A stretch of DNA of 64,000 nucleotides from the NCBI RefSeq assembly GCF_005771495.1, contig NZ_VAUW01000011.1, positions 1 through 64,000 on the forward strand, in the 5' to 3' direction. The notes under the pieces were generated by a model. That model did no database searches, had not been told where the DNA came from, and saw only the letters and a program-made list of their open reading frames with translations. Origin of the DNA: Maribacter sp. ACAM166 (GTDB taxonomy: Bacteria; Bacteroidota; Bacteroidia; Flavobacteriales; Flavobacteriaceae). The translations under genes and the position numbers were made by a program. Positions 1-9,129 of the stretch are shown piece after piece (position 1 is the first letter of the stretch; the number at the start of each line of letters is the position of its first letter).

Positions 1-234
1 ATAGTTATCGATTAAACAGGTCAATTCACAAACAAACCATTTTTGATAACCTTATTAAAAGAATGAGTAAACATCAACATGTTGGTTACAAGCAAATTAA
101 ACTAAGTACCTAACTTGACACCTCTAATAATTATAATGCAGGTTTTTTTACAAGTTTGCTTTTTAAAATTTTGATTAGAAGTAGTATTTAACATTACTAA
201 TATTTTCTATACTTTTAGGCAAAACTAAAAGAGA

Positions 235-2640
235 ATGAAAAAACAGTATGTACTCCTAGTTGGATTGACTTTGTTATTCGTGAATAGTATATCTGCCCAA
301 TTCAGTGCTAAGAAAAAGGATTTTGTTAAATATGAAGGCCTTTATGATTTCTATTATGATGAAGCCACTGACAAAATCTACCTAGAAGTAGATAGTGTAG
401 ATAAGGAATTTTTATACGTATACTCTTTAAGTAGTGGCATCGGAAGTAATGATATAGGTTTAGACCGAGGTCAATTAGGGAATGAACAAGTAGTATACTT
501 TAAGAGGGCTGGGAACAAGCTTCTGTTGGTACAGCCGAATTTGAAATATAGGGCTATTACAGATAATGAGCTAGAGCGTAAATCTGTAGAGCAGGCATTT
601 GCAAAATCAATTTTATTTGGTTTTCCTATTGAAGAGGAAAAAAGTGGTACTTATATTATTGATATCACCGATTTTTTGATGCAAGATGCCCATGGTGTTT
701 CAGAAACTCTTAAACGAACTGAGCAAGGTTCATACAGTTTAGATAAATCAAAAAGTGCCTTTGCCTTAGATAGAACAAAAGCATTCCCCAAGAATGTAGA
801 ATTTGATGTTACCTTAACTTTTAAGGGCGAACCAAAAGGAAGTTATATAAAAAGTGTAGCGCCTAACCCAAGCTTAGTAACGGTTGCCGAACACCATTCA
901 TTTATTGAATTACCAGACGATAATTACGAGAAGCGAGTGTTCGACCCAAGAAGTGGTTCGTATCCATTTTCCTATTATGATTATGCTACACCTGTAGAGT
1001 CTCCGATTCTAAAACAGTTCATTACAAGGCATCGGTTAACAAAGAAGAATCCTGATAAAGAAATAAGCGAAGCGGTTGAACCAATCATCTATTATTTAGA
1101 TAATGGTACTCCAGAACCAGTTAGATCAGCTCTATTGGAGGGCGGTCGTTGGTGGAACCAAGCATTCGAGGCCATAGGATATAAAGATGCTTTTCAATTG
1201 ATGATGTTGCCAGATGATGCCGATCCTTTAGATGTAAGGTACAATGTAATTCAATGGGTTCATCGATCTACCAGAGGATGGAGTTATGGAAGTAGTATTA
1301 CAGACCCAAGAACAGGTGAAATTATAAAAGGCCATGTTAGCCTGGGGAGTTTGCGTATTCGACAAGATTTTCTAATCGCACAGGCGCTTATGAACAAACC
1401 TTTTGCAGATCGCGACGATAATTATCAACCGATGTTAGATATGGCTATAGCGCGTATTCGCCAGTTATCTGCTCATGAAATCGGACATACTATTGGGTTT
1501 GCTCATAATTATGCGGCCAGTACCACAGATAAAGCATCGGTAATGGATTACCCTCATCCACAATTTTCTTTGACTAACGGAAAAATAGATTTTTCAAAGG
1601 CGTATGAAACAGGAATAGGGGATTGGGATAAGGTTACAGTTGCTTATTCATATCAGAATTTTTCTAAAGATGAGGAAAAGGAAGGTCTGAATAATATCTT
1701 GGATAAAGCCAAAGTCGATGGTCTTCGTTATATCACCGATCAAGATGCTCGACCTCAGGGTAGCGCTCATGTATTGGCTCATTTGTGGGATAATGGTACT
1801 AGTGTTAGTAAAGAGTTGGATGCTATGTTGAACGTTCGTAAAATTGCAATTAAGAATTTTTCAGTAGATAATATTCAAAATGGTACACCTTATTCGGTAT
1901 TAGAAGATGTCTTTGTTCCATTATATTTCTTTCATAGATACCAAACCGAAGCGGTAGCAAAGATTATCGGAGGATTGGAATATAACTATGCTGTAAAAGG
2001 AGATGGACAGGAAACTGTTGCAATTGCGGATAAAGCGTTGCAACAAGAAGCGTTGAAAAGTATTTTAACCACTTTGGATGCTAATGAAATTGCAATTCCA
2101 AAAGAGAAGCTTAATTTGTTCCCTCCAAGAGCTTTTGGCAATCCAAGAACTAGAGAGTCTATCAAAGGTAAAACAGGAGTGTCTTTTGATGCATTATCAG
2201 CTGTTGAAACTGCTTCAGATATGACATTGGTGTTTTTATTACATCCAGAGCGAGCTTCGAGACTGATTCAACAAAAGGCTATAGAGGTTAATAATTTGGG
2301 ATTGGAAGAGGTGTTAAGTGAGTTGGTGTCAAAAACCATTAATGCAAAGCAAAAGGATGCCTATTTAAATGCAGTACAAACAAGTATCAACTTTAGGGTT
2401 TTATTTCATGTCATGAACTTGGCGGGCCATACCGAGGTGCATCCACAAGTAAATGCAATTGCTTCACAAAAATTACGAGAATTGAGCATGCAGTTTGTTA
2501 AAGACGCTGCAACTAATGCTATACACGCCGAAATGCTGAAAAGAATTAAAGAATTTAATGAACATCCAGAATTATTCAAGGTAATTCCTTCAACTCAAAT
2601 TCCAGATGGGTCACCTATTGGAATGGGTTGTTTTCACTAA
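235..2640 (+). CDS. secreted zinc metalloprotease (metzincin-like, DUF5117/DUF4953 type)
   Basis: An exported zinc-dependent protease of about 800 aa. Residues 1-21 form a signal peptide (basic start, hydrophobic core, cleavage near ISA/Q). The zinc motif HEIGHTIGFAH (residues 414-424) fits HExxHxxGxxH, and a following SVMDYP with Met437 fits a Met-turn, both marks of metzincins. Length and layout match the large Bacteroidota family annotated as DUF5117/DUF4953 zinc-dependent metalloprotease, which is exported; its substrate is unknown. It appears monocistronic with respect to upstream sequence, and threonine aldolase follows 19 bp later on the same strand, so the two may be cotranscribed. 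No sign of truncation. Confidence 0.88.
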   Translation: MKKQYVLLVGLTLLFVNSISAQFSAKKKDFVKYEGLYDFYYDEATDKIYLEVDSVDKEFLYVYSLSSGIGSNDIGLDRGQLGNEQVVYFKRAGNKLLLVQPNLKYRAITDNELERKSVEQAFAKSILFGFPIEEEKSGTYIIDITDFLMQDAHGVSETLKRTEQGSYSLDKSKSAFALDRTKAFPKNVEFDVTLTFKGEPKGSYIKSVAPNPSLVTVAEHHSFIELPDDNYEKRVFDPRSGSYPFSYYDYATPVESPILKQFITRHRLTKKNPDKEISEAVEPIIYYLDNGTPEPVRSALLEGGRWWNQAFEAIGYKDAFQLMMLPDDADPLDVRYNVIQWVHRSTRGWSYGSSITDPRTGEIIKGHVSLGSLRIRQDFLIAQALMNKPFADRDDNYQPMLDMAIARIRQLSAHEIGHTIGFAHNYAASTTDKASVMDYPHPQFSLTNGKIDFSKAYETGIGDWDKVTVAYSYQNFSKDEEKEGLNNILDKAKVDGLRYITDQDARPQGSAHVLAHLWDNGTSVSKELDAMLNVRKIAIKNFSVDNIQNGTPYSVLEDVFVPLYFFHRYQTEAVAKIIGGLEYNYAVKGDGQETVAIADKALQQEALKSILTTLDANEIAIPKEKLNLFPPRAFGNPRTRESIKGKTGVSFDALSAVETASDMTLVFLLHPERASRLIQQKAIEVNNLGLEEVLSELVSKTINAKQKDAYLNAVQTSINFRVLFHVMNLAGHTEVHPQVNAIASQKLRELSMQFVKDAATNAIHAEMLKRIKEFNEHPELFKVIPSTQIPDGSPIGMGCFH

Positions 2641-2659
2641 TCTAAATTTATGAATTTTT

Positions 2660-3682
2660 ATGAAAATAAATCTAATTAGCGATACGGTAACAAAACCTAC
2701 GCCGGATATGTTAGATGCTATGATGTCGGCAGTCGTAGGGGATGATGTATTTAAAGAAGACCCTACCGTTAATGCATTAGAAGAAAAAGTAGCAAAACTT
2801 TTTGGTATGGAAGCCGCCTTATTCTTCCCAAGTGGCACCATGACGAACCAGACGGCCATAAAATTACATACCCAACCGGGCGAACAAGTAATATGTGATA
2901 AATATGCGCATATTTATAATTATGAAGGTGGTGGTGTTAGCTTTAATAGCGGTGTGTCCTGTAGATTAGTTGATGGTACTCGAGGTACAATGACTGCCGC
3001 CCAAGTGGAAGCCGTCATTAATCCACCAGACTTTTATCATAGTCCACTAACAACGTTAGTCTGTGTAGAGAATACGGCAAATAAAGGTGGTGGAACGTGT
3101 TGGGATTTTCAAGAGCTAAAGAAAATTAGAGAAGTCTGTGATAATAATAATTTAGGCTATCACTTAGATGGCGCTCGCTTATGGAATGCATTGGTTGAAA
3201 AGAATGAAACTACTATGCAGTATGGTCAGATGTTCGATACCATTAGTGTTTGTTTGAGTAAAGGCTTAGGTTGTCCTGTTGGCTCTTTACTTTTGGGAAC
3301 AAAAGCGCATATGGATAAGGCGATTCGAATTCGTAAGATTTTTGGCGGGGGTATGCGTCAATCTGGGTTTTTAGCTGCTGCAGCTATTTATGCGTTGGAT
3401 AATCATAGAGAGCGTTTAGCTGATGACCATAAAAAATCTAAGGAAATTGGCGACGCATTATCGACTCTATCATTTGTGAGTAAGGTAGAACCAATAGAGA
3501 CTAATATTGTCATTTTTGAAATCGATGAATCGTTTATGACCAGTGCTGAATTTGTAGATAAGTTAGCAGAAAAGGGTATTTTAATTATAGGTATGGGTCA
3601 AGGCAAATTACGAATGGTTACCCATTTAGATTATACAGATGATATGCATGAAGAACTTTTGACGCAATTGGCCAAGTTTTAA
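2660..3682 (+). CDS. ltaE: low-specificity L-threonine aldolase
   Basis: A PLP-dependent aldolase that splits L-threonine or L-allo-threonine into glycine and acetaldehyde in the cytoplasm. The N-terminus NLISDTVTKPTPDML is typical of the family. The DGARLWNA segment binds the cofactor, and SVCLSKGLGCPVGS carries the Schiff-base lysine (Lys201). At 340 aa it has full family length. It starts 19 bp after the metalloprotease stop and ends 3 bp before the convergent YegP-like gene. The symbol is by family resemblance; beta-eliminating lyases of the same fold are the main alternative, but the N-terminal and lysine motifs favour threonine aldolase. Confidence 0.9.
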   Translation: MKINLISDTVTKPTPDMLDAMMSAVVGDDVFKEDPTVNALEEKVAKLFGMEAALFFPSGTMTNQTAIKLHTQPGEQVICDKYAHIYNYEGGGVSFNSGVSCRLVDGTRGTMTAAQVEAVINPPDFYHSPLTTLVCVENTANKGGGTCWDFQELKKIREVCDNNNLGYHLDGARLWNALVEKNETTMQYGQMFDTISVCLSKGLGCPVGSLLLGTKAHMDKAIRIRKIFGGGMRQSGFLAAAAIYALDNHRERLADDHKKSKEIGDALSTLSFVSKVEPIETNIVIFEIDESFMTSAEFVDKLAEKGILIIGMGQGKLRMVTHLDYTDDMHEELLTQLAKF

Positions 3683-3685
3683 ATC

Positions 3686-4000
3686 TTATTTGAGTTCTGA
3701 TTCAAGGGTGTTCGAAATATTTAAAATTCCGTTTTCCATACCTGCTTCAGAAGAATAAAGACCACTAGAACCAATAATTTCACCAAAAGAGTTTTTTAAT
3801 TCGACTAAAAATTTACCCTCGGTGGTGGTTTTGCGTTCAAATAACTTGGCGTGAATTCCTTCGTTATTCTTAAGTACTTTTAAAGAGGATTCCATAGAAC
3901 CTTTACTAGTGAAAGGAATACTCCTTAAGAGTATTTTTCCCATTGGTGACTTGACAAGGAAGCGGTATTTATCTTTCTTGGTCTGTTTAAATTCAATCAT
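3686..4000 (-). CDS. YegP-like DUF1508 small protein
   Basis: A 104-aa cytoplasmic protein made of two similar halves: residues about 10-48 (KYRFLVKSPMGKILLRS...) and about 60-100 (KFLVELKNSFGEIIGSS.LYSSEAGMENGI). A duplicated strand-strand-helix unit of this type is the DUF1508/YegP fold. The function of the family is not established. It reads toward threonine aldolase, with the ends 3 bp apart, and no strong hairpin was seen between them. It could be cotranscribed with the YbaB gene upstream (65-bp gap). Confidence 0.85.
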   Translation of the reverse strand: MIEFKQTKKDKYRFLVKSPMGKILLRSIPFTSKGSMESSLKVLKNNEGIHAKLFERKTTTEGKFLVELKNSFGEIIGSSGLYSSEAGMENGILNISNTLESELK

Positions 4001-4065
4001 AGCAGTAATCTTTTAAACTAAAGATATGAAATTCACAAGAGATTTAAATTACTGCGATGACTTCA

Positions 4066-4392
4066 TTATTTGAAAAGTGAATCCATGCCTGGTATATTGG
4101 GCATTCCTTCTTTTGCAACGGCCGCTAATTCGATTTCATTGACCTTAGTTGCGTTTTGTATGGCTTTGTTCAAGGTCAACACAAGGTAATCCTCCAATTG
4201 TTCTTTATCCGCCAAGAGACGATCGTCAATCGCTATTTTTTTTATTTCTCTATTGGCGGTAATAGTTACGGATACTAAATCATCGTTTGATTTTTCTTCT
4301 AGTGTTACCGTATCCAATCTTTTTTTCGTGTCTGCTACTTTTTGTTGGGTCTCTTTAAGTTTGCCCATCATTCCCATCATATCTCCAAACAT
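4066..4392 (-). CDS. YbaB/EbfC nucleoid-associated protein
   Basis: A 108-aa DNA-binding protein of the YbaB/EbfC family, which form dimers shaped like tweezers and bind DNA in the nucleoid. The Met/Lys-rich first helix ([18 protein letters not shown]), the strand [18 protein letters not shown], and the ending [13 protein letters not shown] are characteristic. In many bacteria ybaB sits beside dnaX/recR; here it does not, which is common in Flavobacteriaceae. It is divergent from the oligopeptidase gene (123 bp between starts). Confidence 0.88.
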   Translation of the reverse strand: MFGDMMGMMGKLKETQQKVADTKKRLDTVTLEEKSNDDLVSVTITANREIKKIAIDDRLLADKEQLEDYLVLTLNKAIQNATKVNEIELAAVAKEGMPNIPGMDSLFK

Positions 4393-4483
4393 AATTATTT
4401 TTTTAAATTTGTCAGCAAAAATAACAAAAACGAAACCTACTTTTTCTTTTTGGAAATCTAAATAGGCTTCTTTGAATTAGGCT

Positions 4484-4491
4484 TATTTTTG
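4484..4491 (+). promoter_or_regulatory. TAnnTTTG -7 element before oligopeptidase B
   Basis: TATTTTTG matches the Bacteroidota -7 consensus TAnnTTTG and lies 24 nt before the ATG at 4516. I did not find a clear TTTG -33 element at the usual spacing, so this is a motif match only. Confidence 0.4.
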
Positions 4492-4515
4492 CCAACTTAA
4501 TATATCAAAAAGTTT

Positions 4516-6573
4516 ATGGTTCATAAAATAGCTCCAATTGCAAGGAAGATTCCAAAAGAATTGATTATTCATGACGACGTTCGGTTAGACAATTATTATT
4601 GGCTCAATGACAAGGAGAATAAAGAAGTCATTTCTTATTTAGAGGAGGAAAACACCTATTATGATGCCTTAACCGAACATACCAAAGAATTTCAAGAATC
4701 TTTATTTCATGAAATGAAGGGTAGAATTAAGGAAGATGATGCATCGGTTCCTTATAAACTTAATGGGTATTGGTATAGTACTCGTTATGAAATAGGAGGG
4801 GAGTATCCATTATATTCAAGATTTAAGGAGACTTTAGAGGCTTCTGAAGAAATTATCTTCAACGGAAATGAAATGGCCAAAGGGCATGATTATTTTAGTC
4901 TTGGAGGCATTGCAATAAGCCCTGATAATAAATTAGCAGCGTTTGGTGTAGACACTGTTTCTAGAAGGCAATATATCATGCAGATAAAAGACTTGGAAAC
5001 AGGGGTTATATTTGATGATAAAATTGAGAATACTACAGGTGGTGGCGTATGGGCTAACGATAATAAAACCTTGTTCTATACTAGAAAAGACCCAGTAACA
5101 CTTCGTTCAGATAAAATTTACAAGCATAAGTTGGGAACACCTACTTCTGAAGATGTGTTGATTTTTCATGAGAAGGATGATACCTTCAGTACCTTTATTT
5201 ACCGCACCAAGTCAAAGAAATATTTGGTGATAGGGTCATTTAGTACTTTGACTTCTGAATTTCAGATTTTACCAACGGATAATCCTGATGGTGCGTTTGA
5301 AATATTTTCACCAAGAAAACGTGGTTTGGAGTATACTATTTTTCATTATGAAGATTGCTTCTATATATTGACCAATAAAGATAAAGCTGAAAATTTTAAG
5401 TTAATGCGAACCTTTGAAGGGAAAACTACGTCTGAAAATTGGCAGGAGTTTATTCCGCACCGAGAAGATGTGTTGTTAGAGGATATTGATATTTTCAAAG
5501 AGTATTATGTGCTTTCTGAGCGTGAAAATGGCCTTAATAAGATTCGAATTATCAGATGGGACGGAACAGGTGAGTATTTTTTACCCTTTAAAATAGAAAC
5601 GTATACGGCGTATGTTGGTAGTAATCCCGATTTTAATACAGAGATTTTAAGATATTCCTACAATTCGATGTCCACCCCAAGTTCGGTTATCGATTTTAAT
5701 ATGAATACTAAGGAAAAGAACATAAAGAAGGAACAAGAAGTACTGGGGGGGTTATTTGATAAGGATAAATACACAGAACGTCGTATTTGGGCAAATGCAA
5801 GAGATGGAGAAAAAATACCTATGTCATTAGTGTATAGAAAAGATACTGTGTTAGATGAACGAACACCTGTTTTGCAGTATGCCTATGGATCGTATGGGGC
5901 AATTATAGATCCTTACTTTTCAACAGTACGATTAAGCTTATTAGATCGTGGGTTTGTATATGCCATTGCGCATATAAGAGGAGGAGAGTATTTAGGGCGT
6001 AGATGGTATGAAGACGGTAAGTTATTACAAAAGAAAAATACGTTTACTGATTATATAGATTGTTCTAAATATTTAATTGAACAAAAAATGACCAGTGCCG
6101 AGCATTTGTACGCCATGGGCGGGTCAGCAGGGGGGCTATTAATGGGGGCAATTATTAATATGGAACCGGACCTCTATAATGGTGTAATAGCTGCGGTGCC
6201 TTTTGTTGATGTTGTTACAACTATGTTAGATGATTCCATTCCACTTACCACTGGCGAATATGATGAGTGGGGTAATCCAAACGAAAAGGAGTATTATGAT
6301 TATATGAAATCCTATTCTCCATATGATAACGTGGTCGCTCAGAAGTATCCTAATATGCTAGTAACTACGGGGCTACACGACTCTCAGGTGCAGTATTTTG
6401 AACCTGCTAAGTGGGTCGCAAAATTAAGGGAATTGAAAACTGATGCTCATCAATTGCTATTTAATATTAATATGGAGGCAGGCCATGGTGGAGCTTCTGG
6501 TAGGTTTGAAGCATTACACGAAGTAGCTAAAGAATATGCATTTCTTTTAGATTTAGAAGGAAAAATCGTGTAA
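4516..6573 (+). CDS. ptrB: S9A-family serine peptidase, oligopeptidase B
   Basis: A prolyl-oligopeptidase-family peptidase (685 aa) that cleaves short peptides after basic residues. The N-terminal part is the gating beta-propeller. The C-terminal part, from about residue 420, is an alpha/beta hydrolase with the nucleophile in GGSAGG (Ser537), Asp622 in GLHDSQVQY and His657 in EAGHGG. The start IAPIARKIPKELIIHDDVRLDNYYWL is the standard oligopeptidase B N-terminus. No signal peptide, so it is probably cytoplasmic. Specificity for Arg/Lys is inferred from family resemblance. Confidence 0.9.
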   Translation: MVHKIAPIARKIPKELIIHDDVRLDNYYWLNDKENKEVISYLEEENTYYDALTEHTKEFQESLFHEMKGRIKEDDASVPYKLNGYWYSTRYEIGGEYPLYSRFKETLEASEEIIFNGNEMAKGHDYFSLGGIAISPDNKLAAFGVDTVSRRQYIMQIKDLETGVIFDDKIENTTGGGVWANDNKTLFYTRKDPVTLRSDKIYKHKLGTPTSEDVLIFHEKDDTFSTFIYRTKSKKYLVIGSFSTLTSEFQILPTDNPDGAFEIFSPRKRGLEYTIFHYEDCFYILTNKDKAENFKLMRTFEGKTTSENWQEFIPHREDVLLEDIDIFKEYYVLSERENGLNKIRIIRWDGTGEYFLPFKIETYTAYVGSNPDFNTEILRYSYNSMSTPSSVIDFNMNTKEKNIKKEQEVLGGLFDKDKYTERRIWANARDGEKIPMSLVYRKDTVLDERTPVLQYAYGSYGAIIDPYFSTVRLSLLDRGFVYAIAHIRGGEYLGRRWYEDGKLLQKKNTFTDYIDCSKYLIEQKMTSAEHLYAMGGSAGGLLMGAIINMEPDLYNGVIAAVPFVDVVTTMLDDSIPLTTGEYDEWGNPNEKEYYDYMKSYSPYDNVVAQKYPNMLVTTGLHDSQVQYFEPAKWVAKLRELKTDAHQLLFNINMEAGHGGASGRFEALHEVAKEYAFLLDLEGKIV

Positions 6574-6587
6574 TTGAAAAAAAATAG

Positions 6588-6595
6588 TAGCTTTG
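6588..6595 (+). promoter_or_regulatory. TAnnTTTG -7 element before the cysteine/cysteate synthase gene
   Basis: TAGCTTTG fits TAnnTTTG and lies 56 nt before the ATG at 6652, just after the oligopeptidase gene ends. A -33 element is not obvious. Confidence 0.4.
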
Positions 6596-6651
6596 CAACA
6601 GAAATTTTAACAAATTTTATTCTGAGTAATAACTAAACATTGATTCTCCTT

Positions 6652-7692
6652 ATGAAAAATGAGATCAGGGCTTATAACAACATATTAGAGCTAGTTGGTA
6701 ATACACCACTAGTTAAATTAAACAGAATTACTAAGGGTCTAACCGGTAATTTTTATGCCAAGGTAGAGTCTTTTAATCCAGGTCACTCTTCTAAGGATCG
6801 AATAGCGATTCACATTATTGAACAGGCTGAAAAAGCAGGCTTACTTACAGAAGATAGTACCATTATTGAGACTACATCCGGTAATACAGGTTTCAGCATT
6901 GCTATGGCAAGTATCATTAAAGGGTACGATTGTATTTTGGCGGTAAGTTCAAAATCTTCTCAAGATAAAATAGATATGCTTCGCTCAATGGGTGCAAAAG
7001 TATATGTATGTCCGGCACATGTTAGTGCAGACGATCCAAGATCTTACTATGAAGTTGCAAAAAGGCTACATAAAGAAACAAAAGGCTCCATCTATATCAA
7101 TCAGTATTTCAATAAACTGAATATGGAGGCGCATTATAAATCTACTGGTCCTGAAATTTGGGAACAAACAGGGGGACAAATAACGCATTTGATTGCTTGT
7201 AGTGGTACGGGTGGTACTATTTCTGGTACTGCACGGTACTTAAAAGAACAAAATCCAAACATTAAAGTTATTGGAGTAGATGCTTTTGGTTCTGTATTGA
7301 AAAAATATCACGAAACTGGAAAATTAGATACCAATGAGATTTATCCATACCGTATAGAAGGTTTGGGTAAAAACTTGATTCCAGGTGCTACAGATTTTAA
7401 AATCATAGACGAATTTATAAAAGTGCCTGATGCAGAAAGTGCACATACCGCAAGAGAAATTTCCAAAACGGAAGGTATTTTTGCTGGATATACCTGTGGT
7501 GCTGTGATGCAGGCCATCAAACAATTGAACGAATTGAATACGTTTGATAAAAATAGTAATGTTGTTGCTATTTTTCCTGATCATGGATCTCGCTATATGA
7601 GTAAAATATATAGTGATCAATGGATGGAGGATCAAGGTTTTTTAAATACCAGTACGGTTGAGGAAACACAGCAAATTCAATTTATTAAATAA
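6652..7692 (+). CDS. cysteine-synthase-family PLP enzyme, probable cysteate synthase
   Basis: A fold-type II PLP enzyme. NPGHSSKDR carries the PLP lysine (Lys48), TSGNTG (residues 75-80) binds the substrate carboxylate, and [14 protein letters not shown] holds the phosphate. The usual reaction is beta-replacement on an activated serine. The next gene resembles cysteate fatty-acyltransferases of sulfonolipid synthesis, so the nucleophile may be sulfite, giving cysteate instead of cysteine; that is inference from context. I chose ATG 6652 over a TTG at 6640 because it begins the conserved sequence and avoids a rare start. The C-terminal extension after the catalytic domain (about 40 aa) shows no CBS domain. 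Confidence 0.82.
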   Translation: MKNEIRAYNNILELVGNTPLVKLNRITKGLTGNFYAKVESFNPGHSSKDRIAIHIIEQAEKAGLLTEDSTIIETTSGNTGFSIAMASIIKGYDCILAVSSKSSQDKIDMLRSMGAKVYVCPAHVSADDPRSYYEVAKRLHKETKGSIYINQYFNKLNMEAHYKSTGPEIWEQTGGQITHLIACSGTGGTISGTARYLKEQNPNIKVIGVDAFGSVLKKYHETGKLDTNEIYPYRIEGLGKNLIPGATDFKIIDEFIKVPDAESAHTAREISKTEGIFAGYTCGAVMQAIKQLNELNTFDKNSNVVAIFPDHGSRYMSKIYSDQWMEDQGFLNTSTVEETQQIQFIK

Positions 7693-7711
7693 AAGGTATA
7701 GACGATAATAT

Positions 7712-7740
7712 AAAAAAGTGGGTTTGCAGCCCACTTTTTT
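7712..7740 (+). terminator. rho-independent terminator
   Basis: AAAAAAGTGGG and CCCACTTTTTT form an 11-bp stem around a 7-nt loop, ending in six T. It lies 20 bp after the cysteine/cysteate synthase stop and separates that gene from the acyltransferase. Confidence 0.85.
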
Positions 7741-7777
7741 GCGTTGTAAATAATTATGAATCCTTATCAAAATTATT

Positions 7778-7785
7778 TACTTTTG
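7778..7785 (+). promoter_or_regulatory. TAnnTTTG -7 element before the acyltransferase gene
   Basis: TACTTTTG fits the Bacteroidota -7 consensus 21 nt before the ATG at 7807 and directly downstream of a terminator, so this gene probably has its own promoter. The -33 position is weak. Confidence 0.5.
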
Positions 7786-7806
7786 CCAACAGAACCAAAT
7801 TAAGCA

Positions 7807-9066
7807 ATGAGAGACTTATTTGATAGAATTTTAGAGAATAAAGGCCCTTTGGGTAAATGGGCTTCACAAGCAGAAGGATATTTTGTCTTCCCCAAATTGG
7901 AAGGTCCCATTTCCAATAGAATGAAATTTCAAGGTAAAGAGGTTGTCACCTGGAGTATCAATGATTATTTAGGCTTGGCAAATCTTCCTGAAATTAAAAA
8001 GGTTGATGGAGAAGCAGCTGCAGAATATGGTGCTGCATATCCTATGGGTGCAAGAATGATGAGCGGTCATACTGAATTTCATGAGCAATTAGAGCAAGAA
8101 TGTGCTGCGTTTGTAGATAAGGAGGCGGCATATTTATTAAATTTTGGTTACCAAGGTTTTATGTCTGTGATAGATGCTTTGGTGACGAAAGATGATATAA
8201 TTGTTTATGATGTTGATTGCCACGCTTGTATTATTGATGGTGTACGTTTGCATATGGGCAAGCGATTTACTTTTGTCCACAATAATGTTGAGAGTCTAGA
8301 AAAAAACTTAGAGCGTGCCACTAAAATGGCAGATCAAACTGGTGGAGGTATTCTTGTGATTTCCGAAGGAGTTTTTGGAATGCGTGGAGAACAAGGTATT
8401 CTTAAAGAGATTGTAGCATTAAAGAAAAAATATAATTTTCGATTGTTAGTTGATGATGCACATGGTTTTGGAACTTTAGGTAAAACTGGAGCCGGAGCTG
8501 GACAGGAACAAGATGTTCAAGGTGATATTGATGTGTATTTGGCTACTTTTGCTAAATCAATGGCAAGTATTGGTGCTTTTGTAGCTGCTGACCAAGGAAT
8601 TATTGACTACCTAAAATATAATCTACGTTCACAAATGTTCGCTAAATCATTACCAATGGTTTATGTGAAAGGAGCATTAAAGCGATTAGATATGTTACGT
8701 ACCCAGCCAGAGCTTAAGGCTAAACTTTGGGAGAACGTAAATGCACTTCAAAACGGATTAAAAGAAAAAGGTTTTGATATTGGTACTACGACCAGTTGTG
8801 TAACTCCTGTTTATTTGAACGGTAGCATTCCTGAAGCAATGGCATTGGTAAAAGATCTTAGAGAAAATCATGGTATTTTCTGTTCGATTGTAGTTTATCC
8901 AGTAATTCCAAAAGGCCTTATTTTACTTCGTATGATACCAACGGCTACGCATACGTTACAAGATGTTGATGAAACTTTGACGGCATTTTCGGCTATTCGT
9001 GATCGCCTTGAGAATGGAACATATAAAAGACTATCTGCCGCTGTTGCAGCTGCAATGGGAGAATAA
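7807..9066 (+). CDS. alpha-oxoamine synthase family acyltransferase, probable cysteate fatty-acyltransferase
   Basis: A PLP enzyme of the AONS/serine-palmitoyltransferase family (419 aa), which joins an acyl thioester to an amino acid with loss of CO2. The PLP motif TFAKSMASIGAF gives Lys250; DDAHGFGTLGKTGAG holds the Asp and His that contact PLP. In Flavobacterium johnsoniae a homologue (Fjoh_2419) is the cysteate-fatty acyltransferase that makes 3-oxo-capnine for sulfonolipids and is needed for efficient gliding. The neighbouring cysteine/cysteate-synthase-like gene supports that role here. A biotin or sphingolipid enzyme is the alternative; no bio genes are nearby. Confidence 0.82.
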   Translation: MRDLFDRILENKGPLGKWASQAEGYFVFPKLEGPISNRMKFQGKEVVTWSINDYLGLANLPEIKKVDGEAAAEYGAAYPMGARMMSGHTEFHEQLEQECAAFVDKEAAYLLNFGYQGFMSVIDALVTKDDIIVYDVDCHACIIDGVRLHMGKRFTFVHNNVESLEKNLERATKMADQTGGGILVISEGVFGMRGEQGILKEIVALKKKYNFRLLVDDAHGFGTLGKTGAGAGQEQDVQGDIDVYLATFAKSMASIGAFVAADQGIIDYLKYNLRSQMFAKSLPMVYVKGALKRLDMLRTQPELKAKLWENVNALQNGLKEKGFDIGTTTSCVTPVYLNGSIPEAMALVKDLRENHGIFCSIVVYPVIPKGLILLRMIPTATHTLQDVDETLTAFSAIRDRLENGTYKRLSAAVAAAMGE

Positions 9067-9081
9067 TCCCAAGTCATTTTA

Positions 9082-9125
9082 AATTAATAAGCCCGGATTC
9101 ATGTATGAATCCGGGCTTATTAATT
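9082..9125. terminator. bidirectional terminator with very long stem
   Basis: Two 21-nt arms, perfect complements, flank a 2-nt loop. The core is GCCCGGATTCAT / ATGAATCCGGGC with A/T-rich ends. It sits between the convergent acyltransferase and GNAT genes and can serve both. Confidence 0.85.
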
Positions 9126-9129
9126 ATAC

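Noticed and set aside
6640-6651. TTG start giving four extra residues to the cysteine/cysteate synthase
   Set aside because: The ATG at 6652 begins the conserved sequence and is a stronger start.
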